33,242 bases of DNA from CAZUMH01 sp964621645 (GTDB lineage: Bacteria; Zhuqueibacterota; QNDG01; JAGLOF01): the NCBI GenBank assembly GCA_964621645.1, contig CAZUMH010000031.1, positions 1 through 33,242 of the forward strand. The letters run 5' to 3'. Under the pieces are notes generated by a model. It was given only the letters and a program-made list of their open reading frames with translations. It had not been told where the DNA came from and searched no databases. Each line of letters starts with the position of its first letter. Within the stretch, counting starts at the first letter, position 1. Shown here piece by piece: positions 15,709 through 23,712 of the stretch. Made by a program: the position numbers and the translations under genes.

Positions 15709-16923
15709 ATGAAACAATCAAAAACGAATATGGTTGCAGCAATGCGCGTGATCGGTTTTATTTTATTGGCTGTTCTTACTTTGGCGAAATGCCGGGGCCA
15801 GGCGGATCCTGTCGCTCAGCCCGCACCAAAGAACACATTGACACAGCAGGAAGGCCAGCAAAACCGAAACATGCTCCAAGAGGATATCACCCAGTCACGC
15901 AGGAACGCTATCACGCAGGCAGTCAGTGAAGTCAGCCCTGCGGTGGTTGGTATCACCGTGAAACAGCTGCAAAGGGTTCGATCAGGTTCTTTTTTTGATG
16001 ACCCCCTCTGGGATTATTTCTTCCCCAGGGAATACGAGCGGGAGGTGAAAAGTCTGGGATCGGGATTTCTCATTTCTCCGGAAGGGTACATATTGACCAA
16101 TCAGCATGTAGTGGATGGAGCCACGGAAATAGTGGTAACAACCACGGGAGGAGAACATTATCAGGCGAAAATCGTGGGGCAGGATTCCCGGTATGATGTG
16201 GCACTTCTTAAGATCAAGGGTGAAAAATTCCCGTATATCCTTTTAGGGGACTCGAATGACACGATTACGGGTGAGTGGGTGATTGCGTTGGGAAATCCCT
16301 TCGGTCTTTTTGATATTAGCGCGAAACCAACCGTCACGGTGGGAGTTATCAGCGCCACTGGAATGGACTTCCGCAATGCATTTCAGGGGAAATCCTACGA
16401 CAACATGATTCAGACTGATGCCTCGATAAACAGCGGTAACAGCGGCGGGCCTTTGGTCAATAGTATGGGGCAGTGCATAGGGATCAATGCCTTTATTTTT
16501 ACCGGTGATAGTTACGCCCGTGGTTCCATCGGTCTCGGCTTCGCAATTCCTATAAATCGGGTAAAAGAAATCCTTCCCGATTTGAAGAAAGTGGGGTATA
16601 TTGACAGATCATTCAGTACCGGATTACGGGTAGAGAATATCAGCAGAATGAACGCGTTGATGCTCGGGATATCAACTAATGACGGTGTTCTAGTCAGCAA
16701 AGTTGAAAAAAACAGTCCGGCTGAAAAAGCCGGAATTGAAGAGGGTGATGTCATCATTCAAATAGAAGGGATTAGAATACATTCCACAGCGGAAGTGAGA
16801 ACGGTCATTGATCAATTCGATATAAAAGCGAAACGGATCATGGACGTAAAAATTTATCGAAAAGGCAAATTATTGGAAAAATCTCTTGAACTAAAGCCGG
16901 AAGATAAGGATACACCATCGTGA
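15709..16923 (+). CDS. HtrA/DegP-type periplasmic serine protease, single PDZ
   Basis: This 404-aa trypsin-fold protease would degrade or sense misfolded envelope proteins. It has an N-terminal hydrophobic signal (about 11-28) ending LTLAKC. The cysteine could be a lipid-attachment site, but lysine just before it is atypical for a lipobox. The catalytic triad is complete: H133 (NQHVVDGA), D163 (RYDVALLKI) and S245 (SGNSGGPLV). One PDZ domain occupies about 300-395 (VEKNSPAEKAGIEEGDVIIQIEGIRI), so it is closer in layout to DegS/HtrA than to two-PDZ DegP. The long LQRV...FFDDPLWDYFFP loop is typical of DegQ/HtrA. The start has GGGAG 8 bases upstream. The stop overlaps the purB start (GTGA). Confidence 0.94.
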   Translation: MKQSKTNMVAAMRVIGFILLAVLTLAKCRGQADPVAQPAPKNTLTQQEGQQNRNMLQEDITQSRRNAITQAVSEVSPAVVGITVKQLQRVRSGSFFDDPLWDYFFPREYEREVKSLGSGFLISPEGYILTNQHVVDGATEIVVTTTGGEHYQAKIVGQDSRYDVALLKIKGEKFPYILLGDSNDTITGEWVIALGNPFGLFDISAKPTVTVGVISATGMDFRNAFQGKSYDNMIQTDASINSGNSGGPLVNSMGQCIGINAFIFTGDSYARGSIGLGFAIPINRVKEILPDLKKVGYIDRSFSTGLRVENISRMNALMLGISTNDGVLVSKVEKNSPAEKAGIEEGDVIIQIEGIRIHSTAEVRTVIDQFDIKAKRIMDVKIYRKGKLLEKSLELKPEDKDTPS

Positions 16924-18215
16924 TAAAACGATATACATTGCCGGAAATGGGTTCAATTTGGACCCTAAAAAACAAGTATCATACCTGGCTGGAAGTAGAA
17001 CTTGCTGTCTGCGAGATTCAGGCTGAACGAGGTGAGATACCGATAGAAGCCTGGACGGTCATCAAGGAGAAAGCGGGCTTTGATGTCGACCGCATTGAGG
17101 AAATCGAAGCCGAAGTTCACCACGATGTTATCGCATTCCTCACCAGTGTGGCTGAATATATTGGACCTGAATCACGCTTTGTACATTTGGGAATGACATC
17201 TTCAGATGTCCTCGATACCGCGACATCCCTGCAGATCAAACAGGCCGGGACCATCATACGGAAAAAACTTGTAAGATTGCGACAGGTATTGGCGAAACGG
17301 GCCCTGGAATTCTCTGATACCGTGTGCATTGGTCGTTCTCATGGCATACACGCCGAACCCACTGTTTTCGGCCTCAAACTTGCTCTCTGGTACGACGAGA
17401 CCGGCAGAAATCTGAACCGGTTTGATGAAGCACTCACCTCAGTATGTGTTGGGAAAATATCGGGCGCTGTGGGAACATTCGCCCATCTCGATCCAGAAAT
17501 CGAAGAAGCCGTCTGTCGAAAACTGGGTTTGGGATTCGCTCCGGTTTCGACCCAAATTGTACAACGGGATCGGCACGCCCATTTTCTTTCAACCTTAGGG
17601 ATATTAGGTGCGAGCCTGGAGAAAATTGCTCTCGAAATTAGACATCTTCAGCGTACCGAAGTTCTCGAAGCCGAGGAGTATTTCGCCAAGGGACAAAAGG
17701 GATCATCGTCCATGCCCCATAAAAGAAATCCCATTACCTGCGAACGCATTTGTGGGCTGGCCCGGTTACTGCGGTCCAACGCTCTGGCGGCCGTAGAGAA
17801 TGTCGCTCTCTGGCATGAAAGAGATATTTCACACTCATCGGTTGAACGGGTAATTTTACCGGACAGCACTATTCTGACAGATTATCTACTGGAAAAGACG
17901 ATAAATCTGATTGATAAGCTACTCGTCTATCCGGAAAATATGCTCCTCAATCTAGAGAAGACCAGGGGGCTTATTTTTTCCCAGGCGCTGTTATTGGCAC
18001 TGGTTCGGAAAGGAATAACCAGAGAGGAAGCCTATTCCATGGTTCAGAAACCGGCCATGGAGGGGTGGAAAACTGGAGAAAGCTACAAGAACTTGGTTCT
18101 AAAAGATTCAGCAATAACAAAAATACTTGATGATAAGGAGATAGAGAACTGTTTTAACCTTGATGTGCAACTGCGCAACGTTAAAAAGATATATAAAAGA
18201 GTGGGATTGCTTTAA
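16920..18215 (+). CDS. purB: Adenylosuccinate lyase
   Basis: PurB cleaves SAICAR to AICAR and adenylosuccinate to AMP, both with release of fumarate. At 431 aa it matches the bacterial short form. Conserved parts are VHHDVIAFLTSVAEYIG, HLGMTSSDVLDTA, RSHGIHAEPTVFGLK with the active-site His, and the fumarase-superfamily signature GSSSMPHKRNP with the catalytic serine loop. The gene starts at GTG overlapping the protease stop by 4 bases, with AAGGAT upstream. It precedes a divergent purC homologue, the enzyme one step earlier in the pathway. Confidence 0.96.
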   Translation: MIKRYTLPEMGSIWTLKNKYHTWLEVELAVCEIQAERGEIPIEAWTVIKEKAGFDVDRIEEIEAEVHHDVIAFLTSVAEYIGPESRFVHLGMTSSDVLDTATSLQIKQAGTIIRKKLVRLRQVLAKRALEFSDTVCIGRSHGIHAEPTVFGLKLALWYDETGRNLNRFDEALTSVCVGKISGAVGTFAHLDPEIEEAVCRKLGLGFAPVSTQIVQRDRHAHFLSTLGILGASLEKIALEIRHLQRTEVLEAEEYFAKGQKGSSSMPHKRNPITCERICGLARLLRSNALAAVENVALWHERDISHSSVERVILPDSTILTDYLLEKTINLIDKLLVYPENMLLNLEKTRGLIFSQALLLALVRKGITREEAYSMVQKPAMEGWKTGESYKNLVLKDSAITKILDDKEIENCFNLDVQLRNVKKIYKRVGLL

Positions 18216-18320
18216 ATGGGATTGTATGAGTCACGATGAGAAAATATTTCCAGGAGCGAAATCCCGGTAACATTTTCAATAAAAAGGTTATTTCACCGAA
18301 CACAAAAAGGGAGGTTGAAA

Positions 18321-19025
18321 TTGACTTTAAGAAAAGGAAAAATTGTACAGGAAAACCCCTATAAAAAATTGTACAGCACAAATGAACAGGACCGGGAACT
18401 GTTATGTTTCACTGACTCGTTCTTGTCAAAAAAAAGAAAAACACCAGTAGAGATAAAAGGGAAAGGGAAACAGAATTCCACTTTCACAGTATCACTGTAC
18501 CGATATCTTGAGAGTTACAAGGTGCCGACCCATTTTATTGATCAATACAAAAATATTGAACTTTTAGTAAGACATACCGAGCCTGTTCCTGTCTATACAG
18601 AAATATGGAATGTTGCCTGCGGAGACATCTGCACCAAATACGGATTACGAGAAGGTGCTGAATTGCAGGCGCCTATTCTTGAATTTCACTATCTGAACAA
18701 AAAACTTAAGGATCCGTTGGTCACAAAAGATCACATTCTGGCTCTGGGGCTGCTTTCACAAGAAGAAACGGATTCATTGGACGGATTGGCAAGAAAAACA
18801 AATACTGTTATGCGGGCATATTTCGAGCGACGAAACTTTCGTCTTTGCAACCTCTTGCTTCAATTCGGCATAACTGAAGATGGTCCTATTATTTGCGGAG
18901 ACATGTCATTTGAATCCATAAAGGTCTGGGATGTCAGTGAAGACGCAGGAAATATTTTTGCAATCTATTCACCTGCGGCGGACCCTGAATCTATCAGAGA
19001 ATTTGGAGAGCGGATTTCATTATGA
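18321..19025 (+). CDS. Divergent SAICAR synthetase (PurC) homologue
   Basis: The 234-aa product aligns along its length with PurC, the ATP-dependent ligase that joins CAIR and aspartate. Recognisable parts are LRKGKIV...KKLYST, IKGKGKQNSTFTVSLYRYLESYKVPTHFID, GLREGAELQAPILEFHYLN, KDHILALGL and LQFG. Several conserved active-site positions are changed: the usual VVRN-x-AAGS reads EIWNVACGD, VDFKLEFG reads LCNLLLQFG, and DE-x-SPD-x-xRLWD reads GDMSFESIKVWD. It may be inactive, altered in specificity or simply very divergent. purB lies 105 bases upstream. I chose TTG at 18321, 6 bases after AGGGAGG; a TTG at 18315 would touch that site. The stop overlaps psd by 4 bases. Confidence 0.8.
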   Translation: MTLRKGKIVQENPYKKLYSTNEQDRELLCFTDSFLSKKRKTPVEIKGKGKQNSTFTVSLYRYLESYKVPTHFIDQYKNIELLVRHTEPVPVYTEIWNVACGDICTKYGLREGAELQAPILEFHYLNKKLKDPLVTKDHILALGLLSQEETDSLDGLARKTNTVMRAYFERRNFRLCNLLLQFGITEDGPIICGDMSFESIKVWDVSEDAGNIFAIYSPAADPESIREFGERISL

Positions 19026-19669
19026 TAGCAGTGGGCGAATGTTACTGGCTCTTAATCGCAGAGGCAGCCCTCATTATAGGAATAGTATTCATCGCAGCAC
19101 GCTTCTCCCGGAAAAAAATCAGCCATTTTATTTTCGTCCCCTTGTTACTTTTTTTCTTTACTCTTTATTTCTTTCGTGATCCCTCCCGTTCCATAACTCC
19201 TGGAAATGATGGTATTATCTCTCCAGCTGACGGTAAAGTTATCCAGATTACCAATGCTGATATTCTTTCAATTTCTCATAAAACCTTTACCCGTATTGAT
19301 ATTTATCTTTCCGCTTTTGATGTTCATATTAACAGAATCCCGGCTTCAGGAATAATTTCTTATTATCGCTATAATCAAGGTTCTTTCTTGCCTGCTCTTA
19401 GCAAAGCTGCGGCTCAGGAAAACGAAAATTTGATCGTGGGGATATCAGGGGTACACGGTACCGTCTTCGTGAAACAAATCGCCGGAATATTTGCCCGCCG
19501 CATTGTCTGCCATATTAATACCGGAGATGAAGTTGTCAAGGGACAAAAATACGGTATGATAAAATTTGGTTCTCGTGTTCAAATCTATCTGCCGGAACCG
19601 TGCAGGGTACTGGTCACCGAAGGTGAAAAAGTGCGGGCGGGAATCACTGAGGTGGCTCGCTATGAATGA
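19022..19669 (+). CDS. psd: Phosphatidylserine decarboxylase (short PSD-A type)
   Basis: Psd decarboxylates phosphatidylserine to phosphatidylethanolamine at the inner membrane. The 215-aa protein is of the short class. Two hydrophobic segments (about 8-26 and 36-52) anchor it. SPADGKV (D70) and FDVHINRIP (H102) give the expected Asp and His. KFGSRVQIYLP contains the self-cleavage site G183-S184, where serine becomes the pyruvoyl group. It overlaps the purC-like gene by 4 bases upstream and pssA by 8 bases downstream, so synthesis of PS and PE is coupled in one operon. Confidence 0.95.
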   Translation: MIAVGECYWLLIAEAALIIGIVFIAARFSRKKISHFIFVPLLLFFFTLYFFRDPSRSITPGNDGIISPADGKVIQITNADILSISHKTFTRIDIYLSAFDVHINRIPASGIISYYRYNQGSFLPALSKAAAQENENLIVGISGVHGTVFVKQIAGIFARRIVCHINTGDEVVKGQKYGMIKFGSRVQIYLPEPCRVLVTEGEKVRAGITEVARYE

Positions 19670-20357
19670 GAATAAGCGTGTACTTATCCCCAATATTTTT
19701 ACCTGTCTCAACATCATTGGCGGAATATCGGCACTGTTCTGGATCTTGCTGGGACATACCAGCATCGCCGCCTGGCTGATAATAGCTGCGATCCTTTTCG
19801 ATGCCCTCGACGGCAAGATAGCCCGTTCGCTTAATCAGGAAAGTGAATTCGGCTTCCAAATGGATTCACTGGCTGATATGGTGACTTCCGGCATCGCTCC
19901 GGCGGCACTGGCATTTCAGGCATCATATACTAGCAGTAAAACATTGGCCATGAGCTTTTCAATCCTCTATGCCTTAGCCGTTGGTTACCGGTTGGCCCGT
20001 TTCAACGTTCTGCACCGAAAGACAGGAGTAAGGGGGTATCTCGGTCTCCCGGCACCGATTGCGGGTTTTACTCTGGCGGGCTATTGGCTTTCCAATTACC
20101 GAATTGATACATTTTTCCCACAACTATGGTGGATTCTGTTGTTATTATTTAGTATATTAATGGTCACAGAAATCCACTATGACTGGCCCAGACTGGACTT
20201 CAGCACTCCGGCTAATCGTGTGGTTTCACTGCTAAAACTAGCGGCAACAGGTGCCATGATAATTTTCCCGGGGTGGTGTATTTTTTCTTTCTTCATTATC
20301 TATATTTTGAGAGGATTATTTCTGTATTGTTGGTCAATTCTTAGAAAGGTAGAATAG
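19662..20357 (+). CDS. pssA: CDP-diacylglycerol--serine O-phosphatidyltransferase
   Basis: PssA makes phosphatidylserine from CDP-diacylglycerol and serine, and the neighbouring Psd then decarboxylates it. The 231-aa integral membrane enzyme has the complete CDP-alcohol phosphotransferase signature D-G-x2-A-R-x8-G-x3-D-x3-D in DALDGKIARSLNQESEFGF through MDSLADM. Several membrane spans follow, and the N-terminal LIPNIFTCLNIIGG is typical. The ATG at 19662 is chosen because the family starts there and GAGG precedes it. An ATG 96 bases earlier would run inside psd. A tatA gene follows after 5 bases. Confidence 0.95.
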   Translation: MNENKRVLIPNIFTCLNIIGGISALFWILLGHTSIAAWLIIAAILFDALDGKIARSLNQESEFGFQMDSLADMVTSGIAPAALAFQASYTSSKTLAMSFSILYALAVGYRLARFNVLHRKTGVRGYLGLPAPIAGFTLAGYWLSNYRIDTFFPQLWWILLLLFSILMVTEIHYDWPRLDFSTPANRVVSLLKLAATGAMIIFPGWCIFSFFIIYILRGLFLYCWSILRKVE

Positions 20358-20362
20358 GAAAT

Positions 20363-20554
20363 ATGCCCACAAGCATCGGGTCGTCAGAATTACTCCTTAT
20401 CATTTTGGTGATGTTGATCCTCTTCGGAGGGAAAGAGCTGCCAGGACTCATCAGAATGATGTCCAAAGGATGGCGAAAAATTCAGCAGGCCCGACGTCAG
20501 GTTGAAGATGAATTACACGATATCTTTGAGGATGATGAAGATCTGAAAGGATAG
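20363..20554 (+). CDS. Twin-arginine translocase subunit TatA/TatE-like (first copy)
   Basis: TatA proteins line the pore that moves folded proteins across the inner membrane. The 63-aa product has the standard layout: a short N terminus, one membrane helix (about 8-22), the FGGKELPGL hinge and an amphipathic helix (RMMSKGWRKIQQARRQVEDEL), then an acidic tail. The N-terminal GSSELLLIILVMLILFG fits TatA rather than TatB. It is 5 bases after pssA with an AGGAA site. It is more divergent than the next copy, with IRMMSKGWRKIQ replacing the common ARxLGKGIREFK. The TatC gene lies about 4.6 kb away on the other strand. Confidence 0.85.
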   Translation: MPTSIGSSELLLIILVMLILFGGKELPGLIRMMSKGWRKIQQARRQVEDELHDIFEDDEDLKG

Positions 20555-20589
20555 ACGCGTCACACTGTTATTTAGGGAGGGAAAAATCG

Positions 20590-20796
20590 ATGATAGGCTC
20601 ATTGGGTCCCACAGAAATTCTTATCATATTGTTCATTGTACTGCTCATTTTCGGGGGTAAGAAATTACCAGAGTTGGCACGCGGGCTCGGTAAAGGCATC
20701 AGAGAATTTAAGGATGCCACCCACAAAGTTGATGAGGAAATCCGGGAACTTGATAAACCGGAAAGTAAAAGTGAGAAAACAGACGAATCAAAATAA
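20590..20796 (+). CDS. tatA: Twin-arginine translocase subunit TatA (second copy)
   Basis: This is a canonical 68-aa TatA: MIGSLGPTEILIILFIVLLIFGGKKLPELARGLGKGIREFKDA. One membrane helix is followed by the FGGKKLPELA hinge, an amphipathic helix and a charged tail. An excellent AGGGAGG site precedes the ATG. It lies 35 bases after the first tatA copy. Two TatA-like proteins with one TatC and no recognisable TatB in the window could mean a TatAC-type system, or that one copy has a TatB-like role. Confidence 0.93.
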   Translation: MIGSLGPTEILIILFIVLLIFGGKKLPELARGLGKGIREFKDATHKVDEEIRELDKPESKSEKTDESK

Positions 20797-20902
20797 CATC
20801 ACGGCGTATCATTTTTTAGCAGGTATATGAGTGAGAAATCATGACCGTTAAAGGATTTATCAAAAGAAATATATTGAAGTGAATAGTAGTGAGGAGAAAC
20901 CG

Positions 20903-21388
20903 GTGGAATTGCATTCAATCCCCATTGAAAAGAATGAAGAGATAAATTTTATACTGGGTCAGGCGCATTTTATCAAGACAGTAGAAGATATACATGAATT
21001 TCTGGTCGGATCGATCCCGAATATTAAATTCGGGCTTGCTTTTTGTGAAGCTTCCGGTCCGCGCCTCATCCGCTATTCAGGAACGGATGATGATCTTATC
21101 AGTATGGCAAAGAAAAACGCCCTCACCATCGCTGCCGGTCACAGCTTTATAATTTTTCTGCGGGATGCCTATCCTATCAATATACTGCCTGGTTTAAAAC
21201 GAATACCGGAAGTATGCTGTATTTTTTGCGCCACAGCCAACCCTACTCACGTGATCGTGGCTGAGAATGCCCAGGGAAGAGGTATATTAGGAGTAATTGA
21301 CGGCCAGCCTCCCGTAAGAGTGGAGAATGATGAGGATATTGCCGTAAGAAAGGATTTCCTGCGAAAAATAGGATATAAATTAAGCTAA
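20903..21388 (+). CDS. Adenosine-specific kinase family protein (Adenosine_kin)
   Basis: The protein resembles the small family named from a structural study as adenosine-specific kinase (Pfam Adenosine_kin). Characteristic stretches are INFILGQAHFIKTVEDIHEFLV, IKFGLAFCEASGPRLIRYSG, NALTIAAGHSFIIFLRDAYPINIL and CCIFCATANPTHVIVAE, then RGILGVIDGQPPV. The biochemical role in bacteria is poorly supported, so the name should be read as a family label. I chose GTG at 20903 (161 aa) because GAGGAG (20891-20896) is 6 bases upstream. An in-frame GTG at 20879 would add 8 non-family residues. It is the last gene of the rightward group and ends 32 bases before a terminator. Confidence 0.85.
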   Translation: MELHSIPIEKNEEINFILGQAHFIKTVEDIHEFLVGSIPNIKFGLAFCEASGPRLIRYSGTDDDLISMAKKNALTIAAGHSFIIFLRDAYPINILPGLKRIPEVCCIFCATANPTHVIVAENAQGRGILGVIDGQPPVRVENDEDIAVRKDFLRKIGYKLS

Positions 21389-21420
21389 GATGTGAAATCA
21401 GCTGATCCATTTAATCGTAA

Positions 21421-21458
21421 AGAAGGCTGCCGATAACCGGTCAGCCTTCTTTTTTTTT
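21421..21458 (+). terminator. Rho-independent terminator ending the rightward purB-tat gene block
   Basis: AGAAGGCTG (21421-21429) pairs with CAGCCTTCT (21442-21450), with CCG/CGG extending the stem, followed by a run of nine T (21450-21458). It lies 32 bases after the adenosine-specific kinase stop and 17 bases before the end of the convergent gene. Confidence 0.92.
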
Positions 21459-21474
21459 ACACTATTTCAGGTAT

Positions 21475-22491
21475 TTATCGTCTGGGAATAAGGAATATCC
21501 ATGATTTGTTTAGCTCATCCAGTAAAAAACTTTTACAATTGGAGAAAGGGAGCCCGTTAGAGTCATAGTTGATCACCCAGATCACAGCACCGGTACGGGC
21601 GTTAATAATTCGGACTGAAGCGTTGTGAACCAGGGTCTCTTCACCAAATTTTTTAAAAGAATACCGAATACTTGTTTCCACATAAGCGTCGAGGTTTTTT
21701 TGAGCAACCCCAGTTGCTACAATCTCGCTGTTAGTGATTTTCCCTTGAGACGAATTAGCGGTCTCAATCCTTAATGTATTCCAGTCGATTATCTTAAGAT
21801 TATTATCAAGAAAAATTTCTTCCAGAAAAATATTGAGCTCTTGAAGGACGGGATCGCTGGTCTGAACAATAGAAATACTCTTCAGGGATTCAATCAGAGA
21901 ATCCCTGGGAGCAGAAGAGATTTCATTGTTACTGAGAATTGATTGAGCTGTGTTAACCATGACCCGCTTTCCAAATGGGGGTGAAATAGAAAATGATATA
22001 CCGGCGCCGGCTTGAAAATAATTATTATTTTTGGTAATATAAGAAAAGCCTCCTTCTAACATAAGCTTTGTTCTCGCGCTTATGGGTAATTTCACCCCTC
22101 CAAAAATTCTTGTCTCTGTAAAGAATCGGTTCCTCTCCCGATTATCAGAAGAACTATTATCTTTTTCGGTTTCATAGCGGTAGACATGTGCCACACCCAA
22201 TCCAGGGCGAAGATAAAAATAATTTAAAAAAGTCAGATTAAATGATGGAATGACAGAAAATCTGGATTGCAGTACCGTTGACGATGGAGAAGGATGATAA
22301 TAGCCAAATGTTCCGTCAATGGACAGAGAAGCGAAACGATGCGACAGAATTATCCCAGCCGCGGGAGAAAAATTCCAGTATCCGTTCCAGTTGTTATTAT
22401 TACCACTTACGAGAACGGCAAAGCTTGTCTGTGAAAGGGCGCAATGAGAACCAATGATGATAAATAATAGTGTAAAGATCACTTTTCTCAT
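21475..22491 (-). CDS. Outer-membrane beta-barrel protein with CsgG/LpoB-like C-terminal half
   Basis: I do not recognise this 338-aa protein as a named family. It has a signal peptide (MRKVIFTLLFIIIGSHCALSQ). A region of about 160 residues looks like a small beta-barrel: alternating aromatic strands such as WNGYWNFSPAAGIILSHRF, FFTETRIFGGVKLPISARTKLMLEGGFSY and FQAGAGISFSISPPFG. The C-terminal half (about 200-338) differs. It has IFLEEIFLDNNLKIIDWNTLRIE, GKITNSEIVATGVAQKNLDAYVETSIRY and VRIINARTGAVIWVINY, which resemble CsgG/LpoB-type lipoprotein domains (fail-safe 'ATGxAQ', 'VRIxxxxTGxVIW'). I chose the ATG at 22491, where GGGAG and the signal peptide both fit; an earlier ATG at 22518 adds 9 residues. 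It is downstream of the phosphorylase gene, with 79 bases between. Confidence 0.65.
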   Translation of the reverse strand: MRKVIFTLLFIIIGSHCALSQTSFAVLVSGNNNNWNGYWNFSPAAGIILSHRFASLSIDGTFGYYHPSPSSTVLQSRFSVIPSFNLTFLNYFYLRPGLGVAHVYRYETEKDNSSSDNRERNRFFTETRIFGGVKLPISARTKLMLEGGFSYITKNNNYFQAGAGISFSISPPFGKRVMVNTAQSILSNNEISSAPRDSLIESLKSISIVQTSDPVLQELNIFLEEIFLDNNLKIIDWNTLRIETANSSQGKITNSEIVATGVAQKNLDAYVETSIRYSFKKFGEETLVHNASVRIINARTGAVIWVINYDSNGLPFSNCKSFLLDELNKSWIFLIPRR

Positions 22492-22570
22492 CTTCTTTCT
22501 CCCTAATATGCAGATCAAAACACACGAGCAGTAATCAACTCAATCGAACATTCCGGATTTATATTGATTT

Positions 22571-23356
22571 TTAACCGCCTTGTAACACATCAATCGCAAT
22601 ATTCAGCATTTCTGCGGCGCTGCCGTATTTTGAAGAAACCGCCGGTGGTTCAGGATTCCACGCACCGGATGCCAGACTGTCGGCGGCGACAAGAAGTGAA
22701 GTAATTGAAACATTATGATAAGCGGCAACAGCGAATAAAGCAGCACTTTCCATATCAACACAAATGCAGCCTTCACGTACCAGACGGATCATTTTATTAT
22801 GAGTCTCTCGATAAATACCATCACAGGTCCAGACGATGCCTTCTTTAAAGGGGATGTCATGGTTTATGAGATATTCTGTCATCTTCTTTCGCTCATGTTC
22901 GTCAGGAAATGTGTGGCGGCTCGGCTTGGCATAATGGAAAGACGTCCCTTCATCCCGTAGAGCTTTGCAAGGAACGAGGAGCTCATTCCTTTTTACGGAG
23001 GGAATAAGTGATCCGGCAGTACCGATCACGATGAATTCCCTGCCGCCCAAATCAATCATCAGCTCCAGAAACGCGGCCGAGAGAGGTGCACCAAAACCAG
23101 GAGATATAAAAGAAACATCAACAGTACCTGCGGTAAAGTTATAGATCGGATGACTGCGGTTGAGAAAATCAATGATTTCCGGTTTATAATTCCGTTTGAT
23201 TGTATGATAGAGAGAGGGGAAAAAAGATAAAATAACCTGGTTATGAATAAGCGGTGGAGTCACTCCCTTTTTCTTAGATTGATAGGAAATAAAATCCCTT
23301 GCTTTAAAAACCGGCTTATCAGTAGTATCAAAACATATAAGTTCGACAGCATCCAT
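22571..23356 (-). CDS. Purine/uridine nucleoside phosphorylase family protein
   Basis: The 261-aa protein belongs to the PNP/UDP phosphorylase family, which cleaves nucleosides with phosphate to a base and ribose 1-phosphate. Visible parts are FISPGFGAPLSAAFLELMIDLGGREFIVIGTAGSL (phosphate/ribose region), the catalytic-region segment GCICVDMESAALFAVAAYHNV with the ribose-binding Met-Glu, and LLVAADSLASGAW near the purine/pyrimidine site. Substrate preference (uridine, purine nucleoside or methylthioadenosine) cannot be set. The ATG at 23356 is preferred. A TTG at 23404 would add 16 residues, and a GAGG lies about 11 bases before the ATG. It is divergent from the barrel-YbgF gene. Confidence 0.86.
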   Translation of the reverse strand: MDAVELICFDTTDKPVFKARDFISYQSKKKGVTPPLIHNQVILSFFPSLYHTIKRNYKPEIIDFLNRSHPIYNFTAGTVDVSFISPGFGAPLSAAFLELMIDLGGREFIVIGTAGSLIPSVKRNELLVPCKALRDEGTSFHYAKPSRHTFPDEHERKKMTEYLINHDIPFKEGIVWTCDGIYRETHNKMIRLVREGCICVDMESAALFAVAAYHNVSITSLLVAADSLASGAWNPEPPAVSSKYGSAAEMLNIAIDVLQGG

Positions 23357-23712
23357 GGGAGCAGAACCTCTTGTAATAATATAAGATAAGAGAATTCTGA
23401 ACAATTAACAAGAGAATAATCGGATAATACTGGAGGGTATTTAATTTTAATGAATACAAAGAGCTGATCAAATAAAATCCGACTGGCCGGATACAAGCCA
23501 AAAATTCTTTCTTTCTAAATAATACCTTGTCGCTGAGTCAATCATAATATCCGTAAAAACAGTATGTTATAATCTATAATATTTGTATGGGGAAAATTTG
23601 GCAAGCTATTTGCTAAAATAAAACAAGAATCAGAATTAATTGAGTCCATTCCATGATCGTTCCGGCAAGAGGATGGTCATAAGAGTCATAAAGCCTTAGG
23701 GAGGAATTTGTG
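23357..23712. other. 356-base divergent intergenic region
   Basis: This is an AT-rich gap between the phosphorylase (leftward) and the barrel-YbgF gene (rightward). I find no convincing ORF with a ribosome site, no stem-loop and no RNA gene. It contains the tandem TATAAT hexamers described separately, and ends in AGGGAGG for the rightward gene. Confidence 0.6.
23568..23580 (+). promoter_or_regulatory. Tandem TATAAT hexamers, possible promoter for the barrel-YbgF gene
   Basis: Two perfect TATAAT boxes lie at 23568-23573 and 23575-23580 in the intergenic gap. Neither has a good -35 at 16-18 bases upstream. They would give a 5' leader of about 125 bases. Confidence 0.35.

Noticed and set aside
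15772..15795. HtrA protease as a confirmed lipoprotein
   Set aside because: The cysteine after the hydrophobic stretch is preceded by lysine, which is atypical for a lipobox, so lipidation is not claimed.
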